This document shows positions 36,979-46,520 of a stretch of DNA of 60,623 nt, in pieces. A model generated the notes under the pieces. It was not told the DNA's origin. It saw nothing but the letters and a program-made list of their open reading frames with translations, and made no database searches. Origin of the DNA: Gammaproteobacteria bacterium (GTDB taxonomy: Bacteria > Pseudomonadota > Gammaproteobacteria > Burkholderiales > Rhodocyclaceae); NCBI GenBank assembly GCA_029289265.1, contig JARFTX010000016.1, positions 1-60,623 on the forward strand, given 5' to 3'. A program made the translations under genes and the position numbers. Positions within the stretch are counted from its first letter, which is position 1. Every line of letters starts with the position of its first letter.

Positions 36979-38481
36979 TTGAAAGCCTCCGACCTCGCCG
37001 CCCTGCTCGACGAACCGGCCTGCGCCCACAACAAGAAGGAGAAATCCGGGTGCGCGCGGCCCAAGCCCGGCGCCTCGGCCGGCGGCTGCGCCTTCGACGG
37101 GGCGCAGATCGCGCTGCTGCCGATCGCCGACGTGGCGCACATCGTCCACGGCCCGATCGCCTGCGCCGGCAACTCGTGGGACAACCGCGGCACGCGCTCG
37201 TCCGGGCCGGAGCTGTTCCGCATCGGCATGACCACGGACCTGTCCGAGCAGGACATCATCATGGGTCGCGCCGAGAAGCGCCTCTTCCACGGCATCAAGC
37301 AGGCGGTGGAGCGCTACGGGCCGGCTGCGGTGTTCGTCTACAACACCTGCGTGCCGGCGCTGATCGGCGACGACCTCGACGCGGTGTGCAAGGCCGCGGC
37401 CGAGCGCTGGGGGGTGCCGGTGGTGCCGATCGACTGCGCCGGCTTCTACGGCACCAAGAACCTCGGCAACCGGATCGCTGGCGAAGCGATGGTCAAGCAC
37501 GTGATCGGCACCCGCGAGCCCGATCCGCTGCCGGCCGACCGGGCGCCCGAGGGCGTCACGGTGCACAACATCAACCTCATCGGCGAATACAACATCGCCG
37601 GCGAGCTGTGGTACCTCACCCCGCTGTTCGACGAGCTCGGGCTGCGCATCCTGTGCACGCTGTCCGGTGACGCGCGCTTTCACGAAGTGCAGACCATGCA
37701 CCGCGCCGAGGTGAACATGCTGGTGTGCGCCAAGGCCATGATCAACGTCGCGCGCAAGATGGAAGAGCGCTACGGCATCCCCTGGTTCGAGGGCAGCTTC
37801 TACGGCATCACCGACACCAGCCAGGCGCTGCGCGAGATCGCGCGCATCGTCGACGACCCGGACCTGATCGCGCGCACCGAGGCGGTGATCGCGCGCGAGG
37901 AGGCGCGGGTGCGCGCCGAGCTGGAGGACTGGCGTCCCCGCCTGGAAGGCAAGCGGGTGCTGCTGTTCACCGGTGGGGTCAAGTCGTGGTCGGTGGTGTC
38001 CGCGCTGCAGGACCTGGGCATGAACGTGGTCGCGAGCGGCACCAAGAAGTCCACCGAGGAGAACAAGGCACGCATCCTCGAGCTGATGGGCGACCAGGCG
38101 ATCATGCTCAAGAGCGAAGGCGCGCGCGACCTGCTCAACGCCGTGTATGAGCTCGAGGCCGACATCCTGATCGCCGGCGGGCGCAATCTCTACACTGCGC
38201 TCAAGGCCCGGCTGCCGTTCCTCGACATCAACCAGGAGCGCGAATTCGGCTACGCCGGCTACGAAGGCATGAAGGAACTGGTGCGCCAGCTCGCGCTCAC
38301 CCTGGAAAGCCCGGTGTGGGAGGCCGTGCGCCGGCCCGCGCCCTGGGCGAGCCGGGCGATGGTGGTGGCCGGGCCGGAGATGGGCGACAGCCCGGACGCC
38401 GAAGACGACACCCCAGCCGACGTAACGTCTGCCGGAATCGCCCGGCACATTGCCCCGGCCGCGGTCGGCGCCGCCGCCTGA
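36979..38481 (+). CDS. nifE: NifE, FeMo-co scaffold alpha subunit
   Basis: The protein has 500 residues. It begins [19 protein letters not shown], the usual NifE start, so the start codon must be TTG at 36979: no ATG or GTG in frame precedes it after the promoter, and GGGAG lies at a fitting distance. Cluster cysteines are in [29 protein letters not shown] and [15 protein letters not shown]. NifEN matures the NifB product with Mo and homocitrate. nifN follows 11 bases later. Confidence 0.95.
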   Translation: MKASDLAALLDEPACAHNKKEKSGCARPKPGASAGGCAFDGAQIALLPIADVAHIVHGPIACAGNSWDNRGTRSSGPELFRIGMTTDLSEQDIIMGRAEKRLFHGIKQAVERYGPAAVFVYNTCVPALIGDDLDAVCKAAAERWGVPVVPIDCAGFYGTKNLGNRIAGEAMVKHVIGTREPDPLPADRAPEGVTVHNINLIGEYNIAGELWYLTPLFDELGLRILCTLSGDARFHEVQTMHRAEVNMLVCAKAMINVARKMEERYGIPWFEGSFYGITDTSQALREIARIVDDPDLIARTEAVIAREEARVRAELEDWRPRLEGKRVLLFTGGVKSWSVVSALQDLGMNVVASGTKKSTEENKARILELMGDQAIMLKSEGARDLLNAVYELEADILIAGGRNLYTALKARLPFLDINQEREFGYAGYEGMKELVRQLALTLESPVWEAVRRPAPWASRAMVVAGPEMGDSPDAEDDTPADVTSAGIARHIAPAAVGAAA

Positions 38482-38492
38482 AGGAGCGCGCC

Positions 38493-39893
38493 ATGGCCCA
38501 GATCGTCCGTCACCCCAAGGCCCTGGCGGTGAGTCCGCTCAAGGCGTCGGCGCCGGCCGGTGCCGCGCTGGCCTTCCTCGGCATCAACCGCGGCATGCCG
38601 ATCTTCCACGGCTCGCAGGGCTGCACCGCCTTCGCCAAGGTGTTCTTCGTGCGCCACTTCCGCGAACCGGTGCCCTTGCAGACGACCGCAATGGACCAGA
38701 TCGCCACGGTCATGAACGCCGAGGACAATATCGTCCAGGCGCTCGCCGCGGTCTGCGGCAAGAGCAAGCCCGGGCTGGTCGGGCTCGCCACCACGGCCTT
38801 GTCCGAGACCCAGGGCACCGACATCGCGCGCATGGTGAAAACCTTCCGCGCGCTGCACCCGGAGTTCGAGGCGATCCCGGTGGTCGCGGTCAACACCCCG
38901 GATTTCGCCGGCTGCTTCGAGACGGGATACGCCACCGCGCTTTGCGGCATTCTCGACGCCACCGTGCCGGACACCGCCGGCACCGGCCGCGCCGGCAAGC
39001 GCAAGAAGCAGGTCAACCTGCTGCTCGGCGCGCACCTCACGCCCGGCGACGTCGAGGCGATCAAGGACTGGGTCGAGGCCTTCGGCCTGCGCCCGGTCGC
39101 GGTGCCCGACCTGGCGGATTCGATGGACGGCCATCTGATCCAGGAAGACTTCATTCCGGTCACCCTCGGCGGCACGCCGGTGTCGGAACTCGCGACGCTG
39201 GGCGAGGCGGCGGCGACCATCGTGGTCGGCCGCTCGCTGAACGCCGCGGCCGACCTGCTGGCTGCGCGCACCGGCGTACCCGACCACCGCTTCGACGGGC
39301 TGATGGGCCTGGACGCCTGCGATCGCTTCACCGTCCTGCTCTCGGAGCTCGCGGGCAGGCAGGTGCCCGAGCGCATCGAGCGCCAGCGCGCGCAATTGCA
39401 GGACGCGATGGTGGACACCCACTTCATGACCGGCCTGCGGCGCGTGGCGCTTGCCGGCGACCCCGACGGCCTGCACCAGCTGGCCGTGCTGCTCACCGGC
39501 ATGGGGTGCGAGATCGTCGCGGCCGTGTCGCCGGTCAAGTCGGCCCTGCTCGCCGAGGTGCCGGCTCCGCAGGTGCATCTGGGCGATCTCGAGGATCTCG
39601 AGGATCTCGCCCGCGCAAGCCATGCAGAACTGCTGGTAGGCAACTCGCATCTCGCCGCTTCCGCCGAGCGGCTCGGTCTGCCGCTGTTGCGCGCCGGCAT
39701 GCCGCAATACGACGTCGTCGGCGGCTATTGCAAGACCTGGGTGGGCTACCGGGGCAGCCGGCAGACCCTGTTCGATCTGGCCAATCTGGTGCTGCGACAT
39801 CATGAACACATCGCCCCGAAACCGTCCCGCCTCGCAGTCCGACCCGCAGAAGGCGGCGACCGGTCGGCGCCGGCATCTGCGACTGGTCACTGA
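38493..39893 (+). CDS. nifN: NifN, FeMo-co scaffold beta subunit
   Basis: The protein has 466 residues. Landmarks are the start PKALAVSPLKASAPAGAALAFLGI and the Cys-containing FHGSQGCTAFAKVFFVRHFREPVPLQ. Later come GLATTALSETQGTDIA and VAVNTPDFAGCFETGYA. It pairs with NifE. ATG 38493 is preceded by AAGGAG. The C-terminus overlaps the start of nifX by about 90 bases in another frame if the long nifX start is right. Confidence 0.95.
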   Translation: MAQIVRHPKALAVSPLKASAPAGAALAFLGINRGMPIFHGSQGCTAFAKVFFVRHFREPVPLQTTAMDQIATVMNAEDNIVQALAAVCGKSKPGLVGLATTALSETQGTDIARMVKTFRALHPEFEAIPVVAVNTPDFAGCFETGYATALCGILDATVPDTAGTGRAGKRKKQVNLLLGAHLTPGDVEAIKDWVEAFGLRPVAVPDLADSMDGHLIQEDFIPVTLGGTPVSELATLGEAAATIVVGRSLNAAADLLAARTGVPDHRFDGLMGLDACDRFTVLLSELAGRQVPERIERQRAQLQDAMVDTHFMTGLRRVALAGDPDGLHQLAVLLTGMGCEIVAAVSPVKSALLAEVPAPQVHLGDLEDLEDLARASHAELLVGNSHLAASAERLGLPLLRAGMPQYDVVGGYCKTWVGYRGSRQTLFDLANLVLRHHEHIAPKPSRLAVRPAEGGDRSAPASATGH

Positions 39894-40338
39894 CCCCGCC
39901 TCACCGACCATGGCCAGCGTACGCGTCGCCTTCGCCAGCACCGACCGCGAGCACGTCGATCAGCATTTCGGCGCGACCGAGGCCTTCGCCATCTTCGAGG
40001 TCGGCGCCGAAGCGGCCCGCCTCGTCGGGGTCGAGGCCTTCATCGACAACGCGCAGGACGGCAACGAGAACAAGCTCCCGGCCAAGATCGCCACGCTCGC
40101 CGGCTGCGCCGCAGTGTATTGCCTGGCGGTCGGCGCCTCCGCCGTCAAGCAGTTGCTCGCCGCCGGCATCCAGCCCTTGCGGGTCGAGGAAGGGACGCCC
40201 ATCGAGCGGCTGGTCGCCGAACTGCGCGAGGAGATCGCCAGCGGCCCGGGAGGTTGGCTCGGGCGCGCGCTCAAGGCGGGCCAGCCGGCCGATTCGGCGC
40301 GTTTCGACACGATGGAGGCCGAAGGGTGGAGCGAGTGA
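39802..40338 (+). CDS. nifX: NifX, FeMo-co carrier
   Basis: The protein has 178 residues from ATG 39802, but the conserved part starts MASVRVAFASTDREHVDQHFGATEAFAIFEV (ATG 39910, 142 residues) and that shorter start is possible; the extra 36 residues overlap nifN. NifX binds NifB-co and VK-cluster intermediates and passes them among NifB, NifEN and NifH. It is followed directly by the RseC-like gene (overlap with its GTG start). Confidence 0.9.
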   Translation: MNTSPRNRPASQSDPQKAATGRRRHLRLVTDPASPTMASVRVAFASTDREHVDQHFGATEAFAIFEVGAEAARLVGVEAFIDNAQDGNENKLPAKIATLAGCAAVYCLAVGASAVKQLLAAGIQPLRVEEGTPIERLVAELREEIASGPGGWLGRALKAGQPADSARFDTMEAEGWSE

Positions 40339-40799
40339 AGCACACCGCCTGCGCCGAACCCATGGTCGAGCGCGACGGCCTCGTGGTCGCCGTGCAGGCC
40401 GATCGGGCGCTGGTGCGCTTCGAGCGGGTAGCCGCCTGCGGCGCCTGCCGGGTCGCCGGCCTGTGCGCGAGCGGCAAGGATTCGCGCGACCTGCCGGTGC
40501 CCGTCCCTGGCGGACGGCGCCTCGAGCCGGGCGACCGGGTGCGGGTCGGCATCAGCGAAGCCTCGGCCCTGCGCGCTACCGCGCTCGCCTATCTGACCCC
40601 GCTCGCCGGGCTGCTCGCGGGGCTCCTCGCGGCCGCATTCCTCGGCCTCGGCGAGGCCGGCGCGGCCGGCCTCACGCTGTCCGGACTGGCCGTCGGGCTG
40701 CTGGCGATGCGACCCCTCTCGCGGCTGCCGGCAAACCGGCCGGCCCTCGCCCTGATCGACACCTTTCCCGCACGCAACCCCACGGAGCCCGACTCATGA
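40335..40799 (+). CDS. RseC/MucC-family membrane protein in the nif operon
   Basis: The protein has 154 residues from a GTG at 40335 that overlaps the nifX stop; GTG 40326 or ATG 40362 are alternatives. CGACRVAGLC near residue 35 is the cysteine motif of RseC proteins. Two membrane helices follow (ALAYLTPLAGLLAGLLAAAFL and AAGLTLSGLAVGLLAM). In E. coli RseC and the Rsx (Rnf) complex together keep SoxR reduced. Its presence next to nif genes with an Rnf suggests it serves the Rnf complex here (inference). Confidence 0.8.
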   Translation: MKHTACAEPMVERDGLVVAVQADRALVRFERVAACGACRVAGLCASGKDSRDLPVPVPGGRRLEPGDRVRVGISEASALRATALAYLTPLAGLLAGLLAAAFLGLGEAGAAGLTLSGLAVGLLAMRPLSRLPANRPALALIDTFPARNPTEPDS

Positions 40800-41269
40800 G
40801 CGCCACCGCGATCGTTCCCGAACTCGACGCCGACCTTGCAACGACCGATTTCATCAAGGAGATGGTGCGCCAGACCCGCGCGCTCGACAGCTACGGCACC
40901 TGCGACGGCTGGCCGACCGAACGCCTGCTGGCGCCCTACATCCTCACCAAAGCGCAGCGCCGCGAGATCCCGGTGATCGGCGACCCCGACGAGCTCATCC
41001 TCGCCCGGATCAAGGCCTACCACAACGCGATCGCCGCCCTCATCGAGAAGGAGTGCGGACTCATGGCGGTGCCGCTGATCAACATCACGCACGAGGGTTT
41101 CGGGCGCGCCCTGATCACCGTCGGCAAGCTGGTGGTCATGGACCGCACGCTGCGCGACGTACACCGCTTCGGCTTCGACAGCTACGCGAAGATGAAGGAC
41201 GACTGCGACAAGCACCTCTCGGTCGCGCTCGAGATCATCGGCCGGTATCCGGAAGTGGCCGGCCTCTGA
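40796..41269 (+). CDS. NifX-associated nitrogen fixation protein (DUF269)
   Basis: The protein has 157 residues. The family pattern is TDFIKEMVRQTRALDSYGTCDGW, then LLAPYILTKAQRREIPVIGDPD, then LNITHEGFGRALI-like text and DRTLRDVHRFGFDSYAKM. DUF269 proteins lie next to nifX in nearly all Mo-nitrogenase clusters but their exact task is unknown. The ATGA overlap with the RseC-like gene shows coupling. Confidence 0.92.
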   Translation: MSATAIVPELDADLATTDFIKEMVRQTRALDSYGTCDGWPTERLLAPYILTKAQRREIPVIGDPDELILARIKAYHNAIAALIEKECGLMAVPLINITHEGFGRALITVGKLVVMDRTLRDVHRFGFDSYAKMKDDCDKHLSVALEIIGRYPEVAGL

Positions 41270-41315
41270 GCGCCGGCGCCACCCCGATCGGACGACACCA
41301 CACGGAGCGCGAACC

Positions 41316-41528
41316 ATGACCGATGACGAACGCAAGGCCCTCGAGAAGGAAGTGAAGAAACTCAAGCGCATCTCGCAGGAGTGGGCCTCCCAGCTTCACG
41401 ACCTCGTCGAGGATCGCCTGCCCGCGGGCTACGAGGAGATTCCCCCGATTGCCCAATCGACCTACGACGCCTGCCGCAGCTGGGCCGAGGCCAATGCCCG
41501 CCTCGCCGCCGCCAGCGTCGAAGCCTGA
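41316..41528 (+). CDS. CCE_0567-family (DUF683) small metal-binding protein
   Basis: The protein has 70 residues: a helical hairpin starting KALEKEVKKLKRISQEWASQLHDLVEDRLPAGYEEI and then an AQSTYDACRSWAEAN helix. The His and Cys positions match the small nif-linked family of which cyanobacterial CCE_0567 is the type. It follows DUF269 as in other nif operons. Role uncertain; possibly metal handling in cofactor assembly. Confidence 0.85.
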   Translation: MTDDERKALEKEVKKLKRISQEWASQLHDLVEDRLPAGYEEIPPIAQSTYDACRSWAEANARLAAASVEA

Positions 41529-41577
41529 ACCCGACCACCGCCCCGGCGCCGCCGGGACGGTTTCTGTGAGAACGACC

Positions 41578-41868
41578 ATGAGTGATATCACCGGCCTTAC
41601 CCGCGGCGGCGCACCCTGGACCCCGCAATTCGTCCTCGAACTGGATGCGAAGAAGTGCATCGGCTGCGGACGCTGTTACAAGGTCTGCCCGCGCAATGTG
41701 TTCGATCTGGTCGAGCGCGAGGAAGACGACCTCGACGAAGACCTGGACGACGACAACATGATGGTCATGACCCTGGCCGACGCCCTGGACTGCATCGGCT
41801 GCGGCGCCTGCTCGCGCGTCTGCCCCAAGGGTTGCCATACCCACAGTCCGGCCGCGCTGGCATCGTGA
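41578..41868 (+). CDS. fdxB: FdxB, nif-specific ferredoxin III
   Basis: The protein has 96 residues. Two 4Fe-4S motifs are CIGCGRCYKVCPRNVFDL and CIGCGACSRVCPKGCHTH. An acidic loop (EREEDDLDEDLDDDNMMV) lies between them. The start GGAPWTPQFVLELDAKKC is typical of ferredoxin III. It closes the nifENX segment. A soluble donor in nitrogenase or cofactor assembly is likely. Confidence 0.93.
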   Translation: MSDITGLTRGGAPWTPQFVLELDAKKCIGCGRCYKVCPRNVFDLVEREEDDLDEDLDDDNMMVMTLADALDCIGCGACSRVCPKGCHTHSPAALAS

Positions 41869-41883
41869 CGCGACCGGCAGCGT

Positions 41884-42306
41884 TCAGGCCGAGGCAAGCA
41901 CGACGCGGCTGACCAGCGGCGAATACTGCTCCAGCAGCTCGTCGGTACTCAGAAGGTGTGCCGGCAGGGTTTCGGCCTGCGCGACCAGCAGCCGGTCGAA
42001 CGGGTCACGATGGTGCCAGGGCAGATGCCGGACGCGCTGGCAATGAACCGCCCGCACCGGCAGTTCGGCGAATCCGGTCTTGAGCGCGAGGGCCTCGATG
42101 TCTTCGGGTTCGAAATCGAAATCGACCCGGCCCATCGAGCGCTTGATCGCGATCTCCCAGATACTGGCGGCGCTGAAAAGAATCGTGTTGTCGGCCGATT
42201 CCAATTCGGCACATACCGCTGCGGGCAGGCGTTCCGGTGCGATCAGCGCCCCGAGCAGCACATTGGTGTCGAGCAGCAAGACCCTTACGCCGACTTGCTC
42301 GACCAT
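41884..42306 (-). CDS. VapC-type PIN-domain toxin
   Basis: The protein has 140 residues. Acidic PIN residues are visible in VLLLDTNVLLG, AASIWEIAIKRS and WHHRDPFDRLLVAQA, in the order of the VapC ribonuclease family. Its ATG is one base past the antitoxin stop. VapC toxins cut tRNA or rRNA when the antitoxin is lost. The pair sits antisense between fdxB and iscA, inside the nif cluster. Confidence 0.88.
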   Translation of the reverse strand: MVEQVGVRVLLLDTNVLLGALIAPERLPAAVCAELESADNTILFSAASIWEIAIKRSMGRVDFDFEPEDIEALALKTGFAELPVRAVHCQRVRHLPWHHRDPFDRLLVAQAETLPAHLLSTDELLEQYSPLVSRVVLASA

Positions 42307-42307
42307 T

Positions 42308-42547
42308 TCAGTCCTCACCTTCGAACATCGCGCGCAGGGTTTCATCGTCGCCCGCGTCGAGATCCTCCGGGAGATGGAAACGCCCCTTGCCCAGCCCGAG
42401 CGTGCGCTTCGTGCGCTCGGGTGCCAACGGCACGAGGCGGGCAACCGGCTTTCCGGCGCGGGCGATGACGACTTCCTCGCCCGCCGCAACGCAATCGAGA
42501 AAACGCGACAAATGCGTTTTCGCCTCGTGGATGTTGACCGAACGCAT
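42308..42547 (-). CDS. Phd/YefM-type antitoxin of the vapC pair
   Basis: The protein has 79 residues: MRSVNIHEAKTHLSRFLDCVAAGEEVVIARAGKPVARLVPL is the classic Phd/VapB DNA-binding start, and the C-terminal half (GKGRFHLPEDLDAGDDETLRAMFE) is the toxin-neutralising tail. ATG 42547 was chosen by family start; an earlier ATG adds unconserved residues. It should repress its own operon. Confidence 0.88.
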   Translation of the reverse strand: MRSVNIHEAKTHLSRFLDCVAAGEEVVIARAGKPVARLVPLAPERTKRTLGLGKGRFHLPEDLDAGDDETLRAMFEGED

Positions 42548-42633
42548 GGCTGCCCCGCATTGCTGAAATTGAATGTGGACCAAGCTTAGTCCAGTCATCC
42601 GACACCGTCCACCCACAGACGCCCGTTTGAGCT

Positions 42634-42649
42634 TGTCGCGAACGCGACA
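42634..42649. promoter_or_regulatory. NifA site for the iscA-nifU operon
   Basis: Exact TGT-N10-ACA in the form TTGTCGCG-N2-CGCGACAA, about 84 bases upstream of a -24/-12 promoter. Confidence 0.8.
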
Positions 42650-42732
42650 AAGCGCGCACGCCGTATCCTACGCAACAACCCGCATGGCGGAAGAAAGAAC
42701 AAACAATCAGGCACTTGCACATTTTCTCCGAT

Positions 42733-42747
42733 TGGCACAGCGCTTGC
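42733..42747 (+). promoter_or_regulatory. Sigma-54 promoter of iscA-nifUSVWZM
   Basis: TGGCAC-N5-TTGC is exact, 40 bases before the iscA start codon. Confidence 0.9.
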
Positions 42748-42786
42748 GACATGAGAATCGCAACCCCTTACAACCGGAGAGAGATC

Positions 42787-43110
42787 ATGTTGAACCTGAC
42801 CCCCAGCGCGTTGAAGGCTGTCGATCGCTTCATCACCACGTCGGCCGATCCGGTGGCCGGACTGCGCATCCATGTGCAGGGTGGCGGCTGCTCCGGTCTG
42901 CAGTACGGGATGAAGCTCGAAGCCGAGAGGGACGAGGACGACCTGCTGATCGAGGTCGGCAGTCTGACCATCCTGGTCGACCCCTTCTCCGCCCCCCTGC
43001 TCGACGGCGTGACGGTGGACTTCGTCGAGTCGCTGGCCGGTTCGGGCTTCAAGTTCGCGAACCCGAACGCCTCGGGCGGCTGCGCCTGCGGCCAGTCGTT
43101 TACCGTCTGA
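42787..43110 (+). CDS. IscA/HesB-type Fe-S assembly protein (IscA-nif)
   Basis: The protein has 107 residues. The three A-type cysteines are present: [11 protein letters not shown] and the C-terminal CACG. The start [13 protein letters not shown] is usual. A-type proteins carry iron or Fe-S clusters to targets. In Azotobacter the matching gene precedes nifU, as here. It is the first gene after the sigma-54 promoter. Confidence 0.93.
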   Translation: MLNLTPSALKAVDRFITTSADPVAGLRIHVQGGGCSGLQYGMKLEAERDEDDLLIEVGSLTILVDPFSAPLLDGVTVDFVESLAGSGFKFANPNASGGCACGQSFTV

Positions 43111-43126
43111 AGCCGAGGAGACCGTC

Positions 43127-43996
43127 ATGTGGGACTACTCCGACACCGTCAAGGAACACTTCTACAACCCGCGCAATGCCGGTCCGCTCGCCGAGGCCAA
43201 CGCCGTCGGCGAGGTCGGTTCGATCTCCTGCGGCGATGCGCTGCGGCTGATGCTCAAGGTCGACCCCGGCTCCGAGACGATCCTCGACGCGTCATTCCAG
43301 ACCTTCGGCTGCGGCTCGGCGATCGCGTCCAGTTCGGCGCTGACCGAGATCATCAAAGGCCGCACGCTCGACGAGGCGCTCACCGTCACCAACCAGGACA
43401 TCGCCGACTATCTCGGCGGCCTGCCGCCCGAAAAGATGCACTGCTCGGTGATGGGCCGCGAGGCCCTGCAGTCGGCCATCGCCAACTACCGCGGCGAGGA
43501 CTGGAAGGACGACCACGCGGAAGGGGCGCTCGTCTGCAAGTGCTTCGCGATCGATTCGGTGCTGATCGAGGAGACCATCCGCGCCAACAACCTGTGCTCG
43601 GTCGAGCAGGTCACGAACTACACCAAGGCCGGCGGCAGTTGCTCGTCGTGCCATGAGGGCATCGAGGAGATCCTCGCCAAGGTCATGGCCGAGCGCGGGG
43701 AGAGCTTCGCGCCGGGGCAGCCGCCCGCGCGCAAGACGCCGGGCAAGCTGTCGACGCTGGAGCGCATCCGCCGCATCGAGGACGTCATCGCCAGGGCACG
43801 GCCCAACCTGCTGCGCGACCACGGCGACATCGAACTGGTCGATGTCGAAGGCAAGACCATCTACGTGGCGATGAAGGGCGCCTGCTCGGGCTGCCAGATG
43901 GAGGCCCTGACCCTGGGGGGCATCCAGCAGCAGATGGTCGAAGCGCTCGGCGAGTTGGTCAAGGTCGTGCCGGTCAAGCTCGCCCAGCCGGCCTGA
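43127..43996 (+). CDS. nifU: NifU, Fe-S cluster scaffold
   Basis: The protein has 289 residues and three domains. The IscU-like N-terminus has Cys in [24 protein letters not shown] and [12 protein letters not shown]. The central permanent 2Fe-2S domain has VCKCFAID and [10 protein letters not shown]. The C-terminal Nfu domain has [17 protein letters not shown]. It builds 4Fe-4S clusters with NifS for NifH and NifB. It starts 16 bases after iscA. Confidence 0.97.
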   Translation: MWDYSDTVKEHFYNPRNAGPLAEANAVGEVGSISCGDALRLMLKVDPGSETILDASFQTFGCGSAIASSSALTEIIKGRTLDEALTVTNQDIADYLGGLPPEKMHCSVMGREALQSAIANYRGEDWKDDHAEGALVCKCFAIDSVLIEETIRANNLCSVEQVTNYTKAGGSCSSCHEGIEEILAKVMAERGESFAPGQPPARKTPGKLSTLERIRRIEDVIARARPNLLRDHGDIELVDVEGKTIYVAMKGACSGCQMEALTLGGIQQQMVEALGELVKVVPVKLAQPA

Positions 43997-44067
43997 CCCC
44001 TCGCCCCTCGCCGCCCCCCGACCCCGCCAACGCCACAAGAACAGCGCACCCCGCACGGAGAGACGAC

Positions 44068-45279
44068 ATGAGCGCCCCGATCTATCTCGACAACAACGCC
44101 ACCACCCGCTGCGCCCCCGAGGCAGTGGCGGCGATGCTGCCCTTTTTCACCGAGCAGTTCGGCAACCCCTCTTCGATGCACAGCTTCGGCGCCAAGGTCG
44201 GCCACGCGGTCAAGGCCGCGCGCGCCTCGCTGCAAGGACTGCTCGGCGCCGAGCAAGATTCCGAGATCATCTATACGGCCGGTGGCACCGAAGCCGACAA
44301 CACCGCCATCCTGTCGGCGCTCAAGGCCTATCCGGAGCGCAAGGAGATCATCACCACGTCGGTCGAGCACCATGCCGTGCTGCACCTGTGCGGCCAACTC
44401 GAGAAGGAGGGCTACACCATCCATCGGCTCAAGGTCGACGGCAAGGGCCGGCTGGACCTCGCCGAATACCGCGCGGTGTTGTCCAGCAAGGTGGCCGTGG
44501 TGTCGGTGATGTGGGCCAACAACGAGACCGGCACCTACTTTCCGGTCGTGAAGATGGCCGAGATGGCCCGCGCCGCGGACGTGCTCTTTCATACCGACGC
44601 CGTGCAGGCAGTGGGCAAGATTCCGCTCGACCTCCGGCACTCGGCCATCGACATGCTGTCGCTGTCGGGCCACAAGCTGCACGGTCCCAAGGGCATCGGC
44701 GCGCTCTATCTGCGCCGTGGCGCGCGCTTTCGCCCGCTGCTGCGGGGCGGCGGCCAGGAGCGCGGACGCCGTGCGGGCACCGAGAACGTGCCCGCCATCA
44801 TCGGCCTGGGCGTGGCGGCACAGCTCGCGATCGAGCACATGACCGAGGAGAACTCCCGCGTGCGGGCGCTGCGCGATCGCCTGCAGGCCGGCATCCTGGC
44901 CGCGGTGCCCAACGCCTTCGCCACTGGCGACCTCGACAACCGCCTGCCCAACACGCTCAACATCGCCTTCGAGTACGTCGAGGGCGAGGCCATCCTGATG
45001 CTGCTCAACAAGCAGGGCATCGCCGCCTCCAGCGGCTCGGCCTGCACCTCGGGCTCGCTCGAACCCTCGCACGTGATGCGGGCCATGGGCATCCCCTACA
45101 CCGCGGCCCACGGCACCATCCGCTTCTCGCTGTCGCGCGAGAACACCGAGGCCGAGATCGACCGGGTCATCGCCGCGGTGCCGCCGATCATCGCCCGGCT
45201 GCGCAAGCTCTCGCCCTACTGGGGCGAGGACGGTCCGGTGACCGACCCCGAGAAAGCCTTCGCGCCGGCCTACGCCTGA
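44068..45279 (+). CDS. nifS: NifS, cysteine desulfurase
   Basis: The protein has 403 residues. It begins APIYLDNNATTRCAPEAV as in NifS. The PLP lysine is in SLSGHKLHGPKGIGALYL and the sulfur-carrying Cys in SSGSACTSGSLEPSHVM. It takes sulfur from cysteine and passes it to NifU. The gap after nifU is 71 bases; the ATG has a GGAGAGA upstream. Confidence 0.97.
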   Translation: MSAPIYLDNNATTRCAPEAVAAMLPFFTEQFGNPSSMHSFGAKVGHAVKAARASLQGLLGAEQDSEIIYTAGGTEADNTAILSALKAYPERKEIITTSVEHHAVLHLCGQLEKEGYTIHRLKVDGKGRLDLAEYRAVLSSKVAVVSVMWANNETGTYFPVVKMAEMARAADVLFHTDAVQAVGKIPLDLRHSAIDMLSLSGHKLHGPKGIGALYLRRGARFRPLLRGGGQERGRRAGTENVPAIIGLGVAAQLAIEHMTEENSRVRALRDRLQAGILAAVPNAFATGDLDNRLPNTLNIAFEYVEGEAILMLLNKQGIAASSGSACTSGSLEPSHVMRAMGIPYTAAHGTIRFSLSRENTEAEIDRVIAAVPPIIARLRKLSPYWGEDGPVTDPEKAFAPAYA

Positions 45280-45291
45280 GCGGAGCGTAAG

Positions 45292-46506
45292 ATGCCGACC
45301 ACCCATCCCGCCAACCCGCCCCGCGTCGTCATCGACGACACCACGCTGCGCGACGGCGAGCAATCGGCCGGGGTGGCCTTCACCCGCGGCGAGAAATGCG
45401 CCATCGCCCGCCTGCTCGCCGGGCTCGGCGTGCCGGAGCTCGAAATCGGCATTCCGGCGATGGGCGAGGAGGAGCGCGACGACATCCGCGCGATCGCCCG
45501 GTCGCTCGAACGGGCCGCCACGCCGGCGCGGCTGATCGTCTGGGGTCGGCTCACCGCGGCCGACATCGACGCCTGCCGCGGCCTGCCGGTGCACATGCTG
45601 GAGCTGTCGGTGCCGGTGTCCGACCAGCAGATCCGGCGCAAGCTCGGCAGCAGCCGCGACGAGGTGCTCGCCCGCATCGCGCGCTGGGTGCCAGTGGCGC
45701 GCGCGGCCGGGTTCGAGGTCGGTGTCGGCGGCGAGGACGCCTCGCGCGCCGACGCGGACTTTCTCGCCGAGGTCGCGCAGGCGGCCGAGGCGGCGGGGGC
45801 GCGACGCTTCCGTTTCGCCGACACCCTCGGGGTGCTCGACCCCTTCGCCACCTTCGACGCCATCGCGCGGCTTCGCGCCGCCACCGCGCTGGAGATCGAG
45901 ATGCACGCCCACGACGACCTGGGGCTGGCCACGGCCAACACCCTGGCGGCGGTGCGTGCCGGCGCGACTCACGTGAACACCACCGTCAACGGGCTGGGCG
46001 AGCGCGCCGGCAACGCAGCGCTGGAGGAAGTGGTGCTCGGTCTGCGCCAGTTCCACGGGATCGACGCCGGCCTCGACACCGCACGCCTGGTCGAAGCCTC
46101 GGAGGCGGTCGCACGGGCCTCCGGGCGGCCGGTCGGCTGGCACAAGAGCGTGGTCGGCGAGGGCGTGTTCACCCATGAGGCCGGCATCCACGTCGACGGC
46201 CTGCTGAAGGACCCCGCCAACTACCAGGGCATCGACCCCGCCCTGCTCGGACGCAGCCACCGACTGATGCTCGGCAAGCACTCGGGCGCACGCGGCGTGG
46301 TGTCGGCCTACGCGAGCCTCGGCATCGCGCTCGACGACGCGGAGGCGGCCTGCCTGCTGGCCCGCATCCGCAGCTTTGCCACCCGGACCAAGCGCCCGCC
46401 CGAGGCGGCCGAACTGATCGCCTTCCGCGACGAGCTCGCGGACACCCGCGACCGATGCGAGCGCCTGCTCGGCAGCGCCCGCCCGGCCGAGACCCCCACA
46501 CATTGA
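45292..46506 (+). CDS. nifV: NifV, homocitrate synthase
   Basis: The protein has 404 residues. The DRE-TIM signature is [18 protein letters not shown]. The metal/acid segment [18 protein letters not shown] and the [20 protein letters not shown] motif are intact. It makes homocitrate from 2-oxoglutarate and acetyl-CoA, the organic ligand of FeMo-co. It begins 12 bases after nifS. Confidence 0.96.
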   Translation: MPTTHPANPPRVVIDDTTLRDGEQSAGVAFTRGEKCAIARLLAGLGVPELEIGIPAMGEEERDDIRAIARSLERAATPARLIVWGRLTAADIDACRGLPVHMLELSVPVSDQQIRRKLGSSRDEVLARIARWVPVARAAGFEVGVGGEDASRADADFLAEVAQAAEAAGARRFRFADTLGVLDPFATFDAIARLRAATALEIEMHAHDDLGLATANTLAAVRAGATHVNTTVNGLGERAGNAALEEVVLGLRQFHGIDAGLDTARLVEASEAVARASGRPVGWHKSVVGEGVFTHEAGIHVDGLLKDPANYQGIDPALLGRSHRLMLGKHSGARGVVSAYASLGIALDDAEAACLLARIRSFATRTKRPPEAAELIAFRDELADTRDRCERLLGSARPAETPTH

Positions 46507-46520
46507 CCCCGGAGACCACG

